Shown: positions 39,924 to 51,400 of the stretch, one piece after another
Layout of the letters: the number at the start of each line of letters is the position of its first letter
Numbering within the stretch: position 1 is the first letter of the stretch
Assembly: GCA_963281255.1 (NCBI GenBank)
Contig: OY725500.1
Span: 4,211,184-4,275,183, forward strand
Direction: 5' to 3'
DNA length: 64,000 nt
DNA from: Aphrocallistes beatrix
Lineage: Eukaryota > Porifera > Hexactinellida > Sceptrulophora > Aphrocallistidae
The notes under the pieces: model-generated
Databases searched by the model: none
What the model saw: only the letters and a program-made list of their open reading frames with translations
Told to the model about the DNA's origin: nothing
Translations under genes and position numbers: made by a program

Positions 39924-42900
39924 ATGGCAACACTATTCCCTGAAGGTGCTGGGCCTTCCTCTCCCAAGCGGGAGCGGCTGAGTCACATTGAGGACAGAAT
40001 GAGCTTCTCCCTCTTCGAGAGGCTGTCCGTCAGCAGCGACTCCACGTCCCTGGGACGCAGCTTCTCGCTGGAGCCCGGGGAGGATCCGCTCAAGGAACAC
40101 GAGTACGTGATGACGGTGGGTATCGGGTCTCCCATACAGCTTGGCACCTTATGTATCACATCCTCGCGACTATTGCTGCTTGTCAAGTCTGCGAGTGTCG
40201 TCCAACTGCGAAAATGGTTCGAGGAGTACTCCACACCTCCGAAGCCGCGTCCTACTCTCCATGTCGCCAACAGCTTCACCTTCAAACGTCCCAGTTTCAC
40301 TCGGAGAGGCAGTCTGCGGAACAAACACACGCACGGAGTCAGTCAGTCCATGGGGCAGTGGAGGAGCGAGGAGAACATCACGACGAAGCAACCTCTCTGC
40401 GTGTCCCCTGAACCTCTCGGCCTCAGCGGCTCCTTGTCGGACGGGGACAGTCTTAATGGCGACAGAGAGCAGAATCTGTCTCAAATAAACGTCATTTCTC
40501 TTGACAACGGACGCACTTCCCCAGACAACCCCCCTATCTCCCCCCTCTCACCGAGCAAGATAATGGCCATCCCCAAGAAAGCGCTCACAATGCTCAGGAA
40601 AGGGAAGTCTTCCACTCTGGACAGCAAGTCCACCTTCTACTGCCCTATCGACTTGAACAGCGTGAAGCTAGAAGACCTGCCTTCAGCCAAACCCAACTCT
40701 ATCAAGTCGTCCACCGTCAAAACCAAGAAGAGAGGCACCAGCAAGTCCCAGGTTAACGATGACGTCACACTATCTCCTGTCAAGACCATGGACAGCTGGG
40801 TCCGCATGCGTGAGCAGTCCCCTAAGAAATCGTTCCCTGGAAGCGAGCAGCAGAAGCCTAAGTCCTACTTTGAACCGGGATCCATCTCCCACTCCCAGTC
40901 CAAGATGCAGGCTGCACACTTGCGCTCCGAGTCGTTCAACGTGATCTACCCAGTCAGCTTGCTGGACAAAGACGAGGTGCAGAGCCTACCCGAGTTCCGC
41001 GGAGTTCACTCCCTCACCACCTCGCCCACCCTCCTCGCAGAGGAGAAGGAGAGTCATAAAAAATCTTTCTCTTTCGACCTCGCAAGTGCACAGCAAGTCA
41101 GCATTCCATTCGGGATCATTTCGCGTGTGGAGAGGCTCTTTCGATTCGATAAGACCCCTTTGCCCTCTCCTCTGGACGGATTCAGGATCGTCTGCAAGAA
41201 TTGTCAAACACTGACAATCCTGGTTCACCCGAAGGCCCTCTCCGACCTAGAGGCCATCATCACCTCCATCGAGTTCTTCCTCAATTTCTCCTCTCCGAAG
41301 AGCTTGTACGAGTTCGCGCAGACGCATCGCAAATCCCTCAAGATTCCGGACCAGTTCCTGCCGGAGGAAAATACCGGTGCTTATCAGCTGGAGCGCGAGG
41401 CGACGCGGCTAGGACTCAAGAAGACTCAGGTCTGGCGGGTGTTCGAAGTGGACACGCACAAGCACTACGCCACTCTTCCAGTATCGTACCCTCCACGGGT
41501 CGTTGTCCCACTCTCGTTCACCGACGCAGACCTCTTGAAGCTAGCCCCCAACTACCGGGAGAGCCGGTTCCCCACACTGTGCTGGAGACACCCGGGAAAC
41601 CGGGCGGCGCTGCTGAGAGCCAGCGCTCTCGTGAAGAAGAAGGAGCGCACTCAGGTGATCGGGGACTTTCTGGCCGCCGTCTGCCAGGCCAGCTCCAGAC
41701 AGGGGGACAAACTGTTGATTCTATGCGAGAGAGACTCCTCCGAGATCTCGGAGGGTGCCCAGCCCTCCCAGACCTCGCAAGAGCGGATGCAGGCCTACCT
41801 CTACCCGGGTTGTGTCCTCGAGTGTTCCTTCTCACCCACTCCCATCCCCAAGCTGAGACAGCTGCTCTCCCGCCTGCAGGCGCTACTCAATACGGAGGCG
41901 TCCGGGGAGTACCTCACTCAGCTGCAGGGGACGCGCTGGATGCGGGAGATCAGCAAGCTGCTGCAGACGGCCAGGCTGGTGGCTAGCCAGCTGGAGCAGG
42001 AGCATATGTCAGTGCTCGTCTCCTTCGAGTCGGGCTCCGACTTCACCACTCAGGTGGTGAGCCTCGCTCAGCTGCTGCTGGATCCGTACTACCGGACCAT
42101 GGACGGGTTCCAGGTCCTGGTGCAGAAGGAGTGGATCTCGATGGGGCACAAGTTCCAGCACCGACACCTGCCTACGGGTGACCACAGCAAGGAGGAGAGC
42201 TGTGTCTTTCTCCAATTCGTAGAGTGTGTGTGGCAGATAATGCAGCAGTTCCCGTCTGTGTTCGAGTTCAATGAGAAGTTCCTGCACTTCTTGCTGCTGC
42301 ACTCCTACTCGGGGCAGTACGGAGACTTCCTGGCTAACAACCTCGAGGAGTACTACGCACTGGAGCTAGACACTAAGACGATGTCCCTCTTCACCTGGCT
42401 GCACTACCACAACCTCGAATCTAACCGCTTCTACAACCCTGCCTACCATCTCCCTCCCGCTAACCAGACCTCCCACACCTTCCAATGCCTCCTTCCGGAA
42501 TATTGTCTCCCGGCCATCCGCTCCTGGACCAGCTATTACGCCAAGTACAGCGCGACCTCCCACTCTGACTCCGCCTCTAGTCTTGGACTCCTGAACACAG
42601 TGCAACTCCTGAACGCGAAGATAACGGAGCTGAGACAGAAAGAGAACGAACTGAAACTGCAGCTCTCCTACCCCTCCTTAGGCCCCCTCCCTGACCAGGA
42701 GGAGGGTGCATTCTGCTCCCGAGAGAAACAGGCCCGCGCACTCTCCTTCGGTCTCAAGAATAGGACCAGTCTCAAGCGAGGCACGTTGCTGTCCGGATTG
42801 GAAGAATCCGAGCCCACCAACTTCTTCTCCCAGCTGCCCCAGGAAGTCATCGCCGACGTGCGGGCCTCGAAGCTGATGAGCGTGTCGATGTCCGTCTGCT

Positions 42901-43205
42901 CTGGTTACTTGTACCGACAGAACAATCCAGTCATCGGGTTGTCAAAGCGATTGTGGGGTGTATGTGACCTTAATAAGAACTATTTTGCGCTTTTTCACAC
43001 CCCAGAAGCGCATCAGAAACAAGAGGTACCCAAACACATCTACAAACTCTCATCCATTGAGAAGGTACAGCTCTTCAATGGGAGCAACCCCTCCTCCTCC
43101 TCCTTCTCTTTCGTTTCGAATGGAAAGGCAGAGCGGTTCCACTGCTCCAGCAAGAACTGTTTTGAAATCTGGTTTCATTGTCTCTCCATCCGCTCTCTCC
43201 AGTGA
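39924..43205 (+). CDS. SBF/MTMR5-13-like myotubularin pseudophosphatase lacking DENN domains
   Basis: A single-exon protein of 1,093 residues. A PH-GRAM region starts near residue 55 and is interrupted by a Ser/Pro-rich insert (about 110-345) before resuming. The myotubularin fold follows (about 450-880), with FPTLCWRHPGNRAALLRASALV, the pattern I recall from SBF1/SBF2. The P-loop position reads VLVSFESGSDFTTQ where active enzymes have HCSDGWDRT: both the catalytic Cys and Arg are absent, so it should be inactive. YRTMDGFQVLVQKEWISMGHKF follows, as in SBF proteins. A coiled coil (about 890-910) and a C-terminal PH domain (about 990-1093) complete it. Vertebrate SBF1/2 carry N-terminal DENN domains; none is seen. 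Pseudophosphatases of this class bind and regulate active MTMR2-type partners on endosomes. Confidence 0.85.
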   Translation: MATLFPEGAGPSSPKRERLSHIEDRMSFSLFERLSVSSDSTSLGRSFSLEPGEDPLKEHEYVMTVGIGSPIQLGTLCITSSRLLLLVKSASVVQLRKWFEEYSTPPKPRPTLHVANSFTFKRPSFTRRGSLRNKHTHGVSQSMGQWRSEENITTKQPLCVSPEPLGLSGSLSDGDSLNGDREQNLSQINVISLDNGRTSPDNPPISPLSPSKIMAIPKKALTMLRKGKSSTLDSKSTFYCPIDLNSVKLEDLPSAKPNSIKSSTVKTKKRGTSKSQVNDDVTLSPVKTMDSWVRMREQSPKKSFPGSEQQKPKSYFEPGSISHSQSKMQAAHLRSESFNVIYPVSLLDKDEVQSLPEFRGVHSLTTSPTLLAEEKESHKKSFSFDLASAQQVSIPFGIISRVERLFRFDKTPLPSPLDGFRIVCKNCQTLTILVHPKALSDLEAIITSIEFFLNFSSPKSLYEFAQTHRKSLKIPDQFLPEENTGAYQLEREATRLGLKKTQVWRVFEVDTHKHYATLPVSYPPRVVVPLSFTDADLLKLAPNYRESRFPTLCWRHPGNRAALLRASALVKKKERTQVIGDFLAAVCQASSRQGDKLLILCERDSSEISEGAQPSQTSQERMQAYLYPGCVLECSFSPTPIPKLRQLLSRLQALLNTEASGEYLTQLQGTRWMREISKLLQTARLVASQLEQEHMSVLVSFESGSDFTTQVVSLAQLLLDPYYRTMDGFQVLVQKEWISMGHKFQHRHLPTGDHSKEESCVFLQFVECVWQIMQQFPSVFEFNEKFLHFLLLHSYSGQYGDFLANNLEEYYALELDTKTMSLFTWLHYHNLESNRFYNPAYHLPPANQTSHTFQCLLPEYCLPAIRSWTSYYAKYSATSHSDSASSLGLLNTVQLLNAKITELRQKENELKLQLSYPSLGPLPDQEEGAFCSREKQARALSFGLKNRTSLKRGTLLSGLEESEPTNFFSQLPQEVIADVRASKLMSVSMSVCSGYLYRQNNPVIGLSKRLWGVCDLNKNYFALFHTPEAHQKQEVPKHIYKLSSIEKVQLFNGSNPSSSSFSFVSNGKAERFHCSSKNCFEIWFHCLSIRSLQ

Positions 43206-43402
43206 TTCTTCCTCCAATCCCTGTTATTAGATTTGTTTAATAATTAATTTCGGATTTTATATTATCGTGTCTGTGCGTACGTCTTATAATTATCTTTACC
43301 TATGTATATACGGTAAAAAATCCCGTTGTATTTGATATTGAACGATTCCGATTGAATAGCTTCAAAATTGGTTTTAATTTTTTCGCATAATATGATTCTT
43401 AT

Positions 43403-43416
43403 GTTTCCATGGCAAC
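43403..43416. promoter_or_regulatory. X-box-like motif 1 (RFX-type site)
   Basis: GTTTCCATGGCAAC fits the RFX X-box consensus GTNRCC(0-3N)RGYAAC closely, with two half-sites in inverted orientation. It lies 284 bases before the syntaxin 5 ATG. RFX factors drive ciliary genes in animals. Activity here is not shown. Confidence 0.55.
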
Positions 43417-43487
43417 GTAATGCATAATGCTGGAATGTTCCAGTAAAACCATTATATTAACTTAATATGATGGCGTATGGTTCTTAC

Positions 43488-43501
43488 GTTTCCATGACAA
43501 C
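43488..43501. promoter_or_regulatory. X-box-like motif 2 (RFX-type site)
   Basis: GTTTCCATGACAAC, the copy of the first motif inside the second repeat unit, differs by one base (G to A). Both copies kept the half-sites while the flanks diverged. Confidence 0.55.
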
Positions 43502-43632
43502 ATAATGCATTGTATCGGAATGTTACGGTAAAACATTACGTATCTTTGTAATGCTTACTTCACAATTAAATATGATAGAATTATGCCTACGTTGCCCATT
43601 CTGATCCAAATAAAGATTCTATCTTGATCTTG

Positions 43633-43640
43633 TATAAATA
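43633..43640 (+). promoter_or_regulatory. TATA box of syntaxin 5
   Basis: TATAAATA lies 60 bases before the chosen ATG at 43700, which supports that ATG over an upstream in-frame TTG. Confidence 0.45.
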
Positions 43641-43699
43641 ATCTTAAATTGAGTGTTGCATTTTACTATTTAGATCGTTTAACTTGGCCCGTAGCACGC

Positions 43700-44674
43700 A
43701 TGGTGTCTCGAGATCGAACAGTTGAATTCCGTAGCATTATAAAGAGCAACCTGGGTCACAATGCCGTGGTTAACCACGGAATACGCAAGGCTCCGTTCCT
43801 GTCTGAGGACAGCGAGCACAGCCCCGCCTCTTTCACAGATCGGGCGAAGAAGCTGGGGAGGGATTTAGGGGACACGTATCAGAAGTTGGAGCAGCTGTCG
43901 ATGCTCGCATCTCAGTCTAAACTGTTCGAGAACCATTCTGCACGCATCCAGGAGCTGACTCAGGTGATTCGGCAGGACTTGTGCGGTCTGAACAGACAGA
44001 TCGGAGAGCTGAAGCAACTCTCCGCGGCGCAGAACCAAGAAGCGAGGAACAACAAGAACCACCAGACCTACTCCAGCAACGTCCTCCAGTGGCTGCAGTC
44101 CAACCTGGCCAGCGCCGCCAAGAACTTCAAGACTGTGCTGGAGTCCCGGACGGAGAATCTGAAGGCGCAGAAGAGTCGGAGAGAAGAGTACTTCACGCCG
44201 GATCTCCAGCAGAGCCAGGTCGTGCAGAGGAAGTCCAACCCTCTCCTCTCACAGGATGACGTCACCATCAACATAGACAACTCCCCCACCAGTCCCACGG
44301 TCTTGCAGCAGCAGATGTTCCTCACAGACCAAACTCAATCATTCTACCAGGTTAGAATCCGTGTGCGCTTTGGCTAGCTTAGCCCTGTTACATGTCCTCA
44401 TTTGTAGGAGAGAGCTGAGACGATGGAGAACATTGAGTCCACAGTGCAGGAGCTCGCGCAGATATTCAGACAGCTCGCTACCATGATCCAGGAGCAGGAG
44501 GAGGAAGTGGTCCGGATTGACCAGAATGTGACAGATGTCGCGAGTAACGTAGACGCCGCACACATGGAACTACTCAAGTACCTCCGCTCCTTGTCCAGTG
44601 GGAGATGGCTCATGATCAAAGTATTCCTAGTCATTATTGTTTTTGTAATTATATTTCTCATTTTCTTTGCTTAG
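43700..44674 (+). CDS. STX5: Syntaxin 5, Golgi Qa-SNARE
   Basis: Two exons (43700-44350 and 44408-44674, phase 0) give 305 residues. Syntaxin 5 mediates ER-Golgi and intra-Golgi vesicle fusion. The N-terminus (VSRDRTVEFRSI) is the SRDRTxEF peptide by which syntaxin 5 binds the SM protein Sly1/SCFD1. The Habc region covers about residues 35-170. The SNARE helix runs from about 222 (MENIESTVQELAQIFRQLA), with the zero-layer Gln, to about 270. The C-terminal anchor is WLMIKVFLVIIVFVIIFLIF with almost no lumenal tail. The start at 43700 places the Sly1 peptide at the extreme N-terminus, where it must be to work. Confidence 0.95.
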
Positions 44675-45430
44675 CCTGTTTAATCCTTAGCTAATTGTAC
44701 TTAACTAATCTATTGCATTGTATATGAGTAAAGTGAATTGATGAGCTAATAGGTTAGCGTGGTTATGGGAATCCGCCAACTGATTTAGAATGGGAATGCT
44801 AGCTTGGCTTCTCTCCACAGAATTGTGAAAGTACATTCGATTGACTTCATAGAACGCTTTGAAAAGGAAATGAATTTGCTTTTTCTTGAAACTATTTTCC
44901 ATATGGAACCAATTTTCACTATGTGTGTATATAAGGACATGTTTACTTCTTAACTTCCAGGTCCCAATTTGTTACTATCGTTTCTCTTTCCAATCCTTTG
45001 TGACTCTGCTACCACCTTACTAGGCAATTTAGCCGCTGGCAGTTTTCTGTTGTGATTGTAGAGCACAGTCTACATCAACACTATATTAATGGCTACAGAT
45101 ACTTTTTTCAAAATTATCTATCAATTTTCAATGTTTGGGTACAGCAACATTTAGTTTATAAATCTACGCATTCAGACATAGTTAACTCTGTCTAGCAAAC
45201 TGGTTTATACGTCACAATAGCTCTCTACACGCCAATAGGACATAGGACTTCCAAATATTCAAATACCTCCTCCATTCATCATGAAGAGCTAATTTGACTG
45301 GATTCCCAATCCTTGGGCTAGCAGGCTTTTGTTGTAAAGCATGACACGTCATGTCGTGTGCTGCATTCTATATAAGGAAGAGATTGAGCATTCGATTTAT
45401 TTAGATTTAGTATGTTATTAACCTCTGAGA
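44675..45430. other. Intergenic spacer upstream of the ryanodine receptor
   Basis: About 756 AT-rich bases holding the syntaxin 5 3'UTR and the ryanodine receptor promoter. An imperfect inverted repeat, ACACGTCATGTCGTGT, lies near 45342-45358, and a TATA box at 45369. No gene recognised. Confidence 0.5.
45369..45376 (+). promoter_or_regulatory. TATA box of the ryanodine receptor gene
   Basis: TATATAAG lies 62 bases before the ATG at 45431, which leaves a 5'UTR of about 30 bases. Confidence 0.5.
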
Positions 45431-48400
45431 ATGGGGACAGAACTAGAAGACTACACCACATACATAAAGACACAGGACTCGATATTCCTACAGTTTCACA
45501 CCTCCAGTGATGTGCATAGCAACTACTCTATCGCGTCGGAAGGGTTCGGGACCGAAGCTTGCCACCTCGCCGCCACCAACTCGAGCGAGATGTTCAACCT
45601 GGCCTGGCAGGTGGAGTTCGTCGTGGACAATGTCTGCTCGGTGCACGCTCTTTCACAGAGCGAGGTAGGATGGCTGTGTTACAAAGGTTCATGGTCTAGT
45701 TACTAGCTAGATTATAACGTGTGTCTATAGGGCAAGATTAAGACGAAGCGAGCAGTGCTGTATGGTAACGCGATCAAGCTGAAACACTCCCACTCCGACA
45801 AGTTCCTCTCTTGTCAAGGCAAACCCTGGAATAGAGACAAGCTCTCCTACAAAATCCATCTCCAGCAGGTACTCAAGATCTCATGCGTTTGTTTATTGTT
45901 TGTATTATTGTCCTGTTATTCTCAGGAAGACAACAAAGCCTGCTGGTTCGTGGTCGTGCCGGGGCAAGTGACTCGATCGGAAGGAGAGAAAGTTCGGTTC
46001 GGAGACGACGTACTCCTGCGGAGCATTTCCTTCGACAGGTATCTGTGCGCTGAGATGAACTCCTACGAAGACCCCAACTCCTCCCCCATGACCAGCCCCG
46101 GCGCTAACTTCTGGATGAACCTGGACGACATGGAGTCGCCCTCCTTCGTGATTGCCTCCTTCAAGAAGACACTCTGGTGCCTGCAGCTGTTCACGTCTAA
46201 CGTGGCCAGAGAGCAAGACATCGGGTTCCTGTGCGGACAGGAGTCCGTGCAGTTCTTCTGCAGACACACCACCAGCTATCTGATGGCCTGCAGTGAAGAA
46301 GAGGACAAGGAGGGGGAAGGGCACGGCCAGCTCAAGTTTGAGCCTACGGATCACAAGAACGAAGTGAGTCAGCCATCCTAATTTGCGGTTTGCTGCTTCT
46401 ATTTATACTTCTTGCGTAGGTACTTTCCATCTGGCGGATAGAGCTGCTACAGCTGAAGTGGGGGGGTCTGCACCTGCAATGGGGACAGCCGTTCCGACTG
46501 AGACATATGGTGACAGGGAAATTCCTGGGGTCTAGACTGGAGGACAAGAACAGGTACAGCCTCGTGCTGCTGTCAGAGGAGGAGTCCAACTATGGGAACT
46601 CCGTGTTCAGTCTCCGCAGGAGTGTGGAGGACGTGTCTCACTGGGAGCAGAGAGAGGACCAATTCTTCAAACCGCAGATTAAGCTGGGAGACTCGATGGG
46701 TAAGCGGATCCTAGTTGGTTGGCTAACAACTCTTTAAACTAACTTAAATAGGTTTGCTTCAGCACTTTCCTGGAAAACCGGGAGCTCGTGGAGTGGACGC
46801 GCACCCCTTGTGGCTCGGATTCACGACGGGAGTGGTGGAGGAGTCCCGGTCCAGCAGACCGGCCATGTTCCTCTCTCAGGGGATCAACTACAAGTACGCA
46901 CTCACCACAACCACCACCAGCACTGAGAAGTCGAAGGGAGCTGTCAACGTCTACATCACTGATAGGTCAGTGCTCTCACTGCCTTGTCCGTGTTGAGTGT
47001 AGGGATGCATGTAATCTGCGGTTTGTGTAGGATTATCAACACTTTTAAGAGAATCGTGTCTCAGAAACCTCTCCACGCCCAATTCGTTCCCACCTGCAGG
47101 CGCCTCATCGAGATTCTGAAGGAGTTCTCGTCTCACTTCGACAAATTCACTACGCATGAGGGCCTCTTCAAGAGCTTCCTGTCTCTCGCCAGCGACGTGG
47201 AAACGATCTACAAGAACTCTTTCACAGCCGGACCGCCCAAACTATCCCACGCCCGTCTCTCCAGGGGGTCAGGGTCCCCCAGCACCAACATCAAGGACAT
47301 CAAGTTCTCTCTCCTCAAGACGCTGGCTCAGTTCCTGAAGCACAACCCTGAGTGCAGCCGATACTTCTCACAGCCCGACAACCTCAAACTCTTCTTGTCC
47401 ATGGTGGAGGACCCCAAGTACAACAGAGAGGTGCTGACTGTGCTGCTGAACGCATTCCACGAGAATTCGGAGATCCTGAACAGCTTCAAGGAGGCGTACA
47501 TCGAACGCATCATCATGCTCTTCAGCTCCTTCGGCAGGAACGAGAAGATCTTGGAGCTGCTCACTTCTCTCTGTCTGTGCAACGGCACCGCCATCCGCCG
47601 GAACCAGAACGTCATCTGCCACGAACTCCTCGGAAAGAGCTCCATTCATGATCTCCTGCTGCGCACCACCACCGTGAAAAAGATCCACGTGATGCGCACC
47701 AGCTTCTGCATCAGCCGACACTCCGACTCTGCCACTTACCCCAAGTGGTACTACGAGCTGGAGCTGGAGCACCCGGCTTCCGCTCTCTCTCGGGATTCCG
47801 CACACTTCCGAGTGGGGTGGATCGCCCTGGAGTACTTCTCTGATCTTCCTTTCTACGACTCCTCCCGCAGGGGGGAGGGAACCCACTCAGAAGACGCCCT
47901 CTCCCTGTCTGAAGGGGGCGTAGGGGACGACCTGTACTCTTACGGGTTCGACGGTAGATACGTGTGGACTGGAGGGATTCCGTTCAGATCCTCTAGCTCC
48001 TCCGAGACTGCTGACTTCACTCTGACCAAGTCTGTGATTGGCTGTTACATCGATCTGAGTGAGAAGCACATGCGCTGCTGGTTCTCTCTGAACGGACAGA
48101 TGCTGGAGCCGCGCCTGACCTGCCTTCCTTCCTCGCAGATGGTCTGTCCAGCTGTCAGCTTCTCCTCCGACCTCCGCTGCCACTTCCGGTTAGGCGACGA
48201 GTTCGGCGGGTTCATTCACACCCCTGACTCTGAGTTCGTCGGGATCGCTAGCGCGCGCAGTCCTAACGAGGACGAGAGCCCTGGGACGGCTCACGCTGGA
48301 ATGTTCTGCTCCGCCTCTGCCGTCAGCATCCCGCCGGGCGGTCAGACGGAGGGGGCGAACTCTTTCCGGATAGAGGGCCCCGCGGCTATTGACGACGACT

Positions 48401-51400
48401 GCTCCTTTGTTCCTACTCCGATCGACGTATCGGATATGCCGCCCAGCCCCGCTAGCCTGACGCAGCCCATCGCCGAGTACCTACACGACGTGTGGGCCGT
48501 GAACAAGATAGAGTCCGGCTGGGACTTCGCTGAGCAGAGAAACGACGGGAAGAAGCTGCACCCCCTCCTCATCCCCTTCTCCGAGATGTTCGAGGAGCAG
48601 AAGAAGTACGACCTGGATCTGGGGCAGGAGACCATCAAGACGCTGAAGGCACTCGGATACGACATGAAGGCGCCGAGCAAGGGGGGCTTCAGAGCTAAGA
48701 AGAAGCCGCTTGACCCGGAGACGTACCAGCTGAAGAACGGCTACCTCCCCTCCCTCTACAACCTGGACGCTCTCGAAGAGCTCCCAGCTCTGCACGACAT
48801 GATAGAGCGCCTGGCGGAGAACGCACACAACCTGTGGGCGCGGAGCAAAGTGTCGAACGGATTCTGCTACGGGAGCAGCGCTAAGAACGCTTCTCTCAAG
48901 GTCTCCCCCTACCTCGTCCCGTACGAGAGACTGGGCAGCAGAGACAAGAAGTCGAATCGGGACTCAGTCAAGGGAGTGATTGAAGCGCTGATCGCCAGGG
49001 GCTACTCCATCCTCTCCATGCGCTCAGACCACGAGATCTTGGAGCTGGCGCGGAATGTGGACTTTTCCAGCATCAAGACGATAACCTACCGCACTCAGAG
49101 CTCGTACGGCGTGTCAGAGGGCCTCTGGTACTATGACGTCACGCTAGAGACAGCGGGGTTCATACGCATAGGCTGGGCCGCCTCTGCTTTCAAAGCGGGG
49201 AGGCTGCTCGGCAGCGACGCAGACTCGTACGCGTACGACGGATACCTGGCCAGGAAGTGGAACAAGAACTCTGTCACATTCGGACAGCGATGGAAGAGCG
49301 GAGATAGGATCCGCTGCTTCCTTAACCTGAGGGAAGGAACCATCTGCTTCGCGTGCAATGACTCTCTCCTGCGCGGCACTGGCAACGACACGATCGCCTT
49401 CTCCGACCTCCCACGGGGGGACGGGTTCAAGTACTATCCGGCTGTGAGCCTAGGGAGGGGGCAGAGGGTGGAGATATCATTCATGGAAGGAAAAGAGATG
49501 AAGATCTACGAGCTGGTGGACGAGTACAGCCCCTTCTCTACAGGAGTCCACACTTCCATTCCTCTCTGGTACTCGCTAGAAGACTGCCACTACGAGCCCA
49601 TCTCCTCTCCGCAGTCTGCGTTCTGCCTCTCCAAGGAAGTGGACCTGCTCGTCATTAATGAGATGAGTGTGCAGCTGAAGTCTCTCCCGCAAGACGTCCT
49701 GCCCGAGTGTCTGAGGCTGAATCTGGGCGTCCCACTGAAGACACGCTCCCCGGGCAGGAAGGACAACCTCATCTGCTTCGGAGTCCGCGTGCAGGTTTCT
49801 GACATCGGCAAGGCCTACCTCGGCTGGACCACTTCCTCTTTCAAGTTCTTCCCAGGCGAGAATAGCCACAGCTGGGGGCAGGAGTGCACCGTATCTGGGG
49901 ACCCGCCCACTCTCGTGAAGACCGCCTACCTCATGCCACTCTCCAAGCTGACGGAGAAAATGCACCAGGAAGAACACCTGGAGGTGTACACAGTGCTGGA
50001 CAGAGACCGCAGAGTCATCACGTACCATTTCTCCTATGACTCCGAGTGTAAGGGTGAGTCTTTCGAACTCTCTCCCACCGTCATCAAGCTCTTTCCTACA
50101 TTCATCATCTCGCCTTCAAAGCAAAGAGTGTTCGACTTCCTGCTGGAGCCGCTTACTGACAGGTCCTCTCTCGCCTCTGCCATCCTACCGCCGGGACGGA
50201 CCGACAATTCGCGGAGTCACTACTTCGCTTGGATGGAGCTGCAGGCTGCCGTCGCCTACTCGTGGACCTACCGAGAGAACTACAGCGTCAACTGCTGCCT
50301 GGAGCGAGCGGGAGACGGCGCCTGCACTCTCGTGCACGAGGATGTGCCCTCTTCTCCCACCGGCACGGGCGGCGGTTCCTTGGAGAGGCTGACTCCGTCC
50401 GTAGGCGCGCGTAAGCTGGTTAAGATGCACCGCGTCTACTCCAGCTTTGAGAGCACTGACGCCATCGGAGACAGGTGTCACAGCCTGTACGTGCTGGTGC
50501 CCGAGGAAGAGACGCTGTTCAGATTCACAGACATTTCAGAGCGGCCGGTGCTGGCCAAATTCCTCACTCAATCCCTCCGACTCTTCAACGCCATCTGCTA
50601 CCACGTGTTCTCCTCGGCCGTCGACAGCGTGCAGGCCTACGTCACGAAGGAGACTCTCCTCGCCATGATGAGTCTGGCCCTCAAGTTCTACCTCCCCAAC
50701 GACCTCAAGATCTCCATCTACGACCTCTACATCACTCTCAACTTCGAGAAGGAGTCCATGTGTGCGCTGTGGACGCGAGACGACTTTGTCTTTGCAGCTG
50801 AGTTTCCAGACGACCCCTCCCCCTATCTCCCCACTCCTGGGAGGGGGCTATTCAGCGCGCAGGCCTCCTTCTACAGCGACTTCGGGGATGACTCAGTGAT
50901 TGATACTCAGTACCACAAATTCAAGCGCTTCATCTTCTCCAAACTTAACGAAGTGCTCCTACACAAGGAGTACGCCTGTCGCAGCCTCACGCATCAAGAT
51001 CACGTCGGACTGTTCGTGCCCATCCTCCGTATCATCAAGCACATGCTACTGACAGACCAGCTGGCAGATGAGGAGATGAACAAGCTGATCTACCTTCTGG
51101 ACCCGTCTCGTTCCTCCGTCAACATCGGAAGTCACCTGAAAACGGGCGGGGACGCAGATATCACAGGACTGCTGAATATAGAGAACTTGGAAGAGAGTGT
51201 GAAGTATGAGATCTGCATCATCCTGGACTACATGTGTGATCGGGAGCTGAAGGACAAGATCCGAGTGCTGGTAGAGTTCTCGGGAAGTATGGCTTACAAA
51301 CTCAGGGCCGAGCAAGAGCAGAAGCACAAACAGCTGGAAGAACAGCTGAAGCAGTCTCCTTCCTTTGCGATGCAGAAAACGAAACAGTTCCGCCTTCGTC

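Larger units (their letters stand above)
43392..43537. repeat. Diverged direct duplication of about 63 bases
   Basis: Copy 1 spans about 43392-43454 and copy 2 about 43475-43537. Both run through TTCTTAyGTTTCCATGrCAAC, a shared middle and GGAATGTTmC..GTAAAAC..ATTA, with about 80% identity by eye. Neither end shows target-site duplications or a transposon hallmark that I can identify. Confidence 0.7.
43206..43699. other. Intergenic spacer with a duplicated element, two X-box-like sites and a TATA box
   Basis: About 494 AT-rich bases before syntaxin 5. It contains a diverged direct duplication (43392-43454 and 43475-43537), each copy with a near-palindromic X-box-like motif, and TATAAATA at 43633. 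Confidence 0.7.

Noticed and set aside
43649-43699. Upstream TTG start for syntaxin 5
   Set aside because: It would bury the Sly1-binding N-terminal peptide and begins only 16 bases after a TATA box; the ATG at 43700 fits better.
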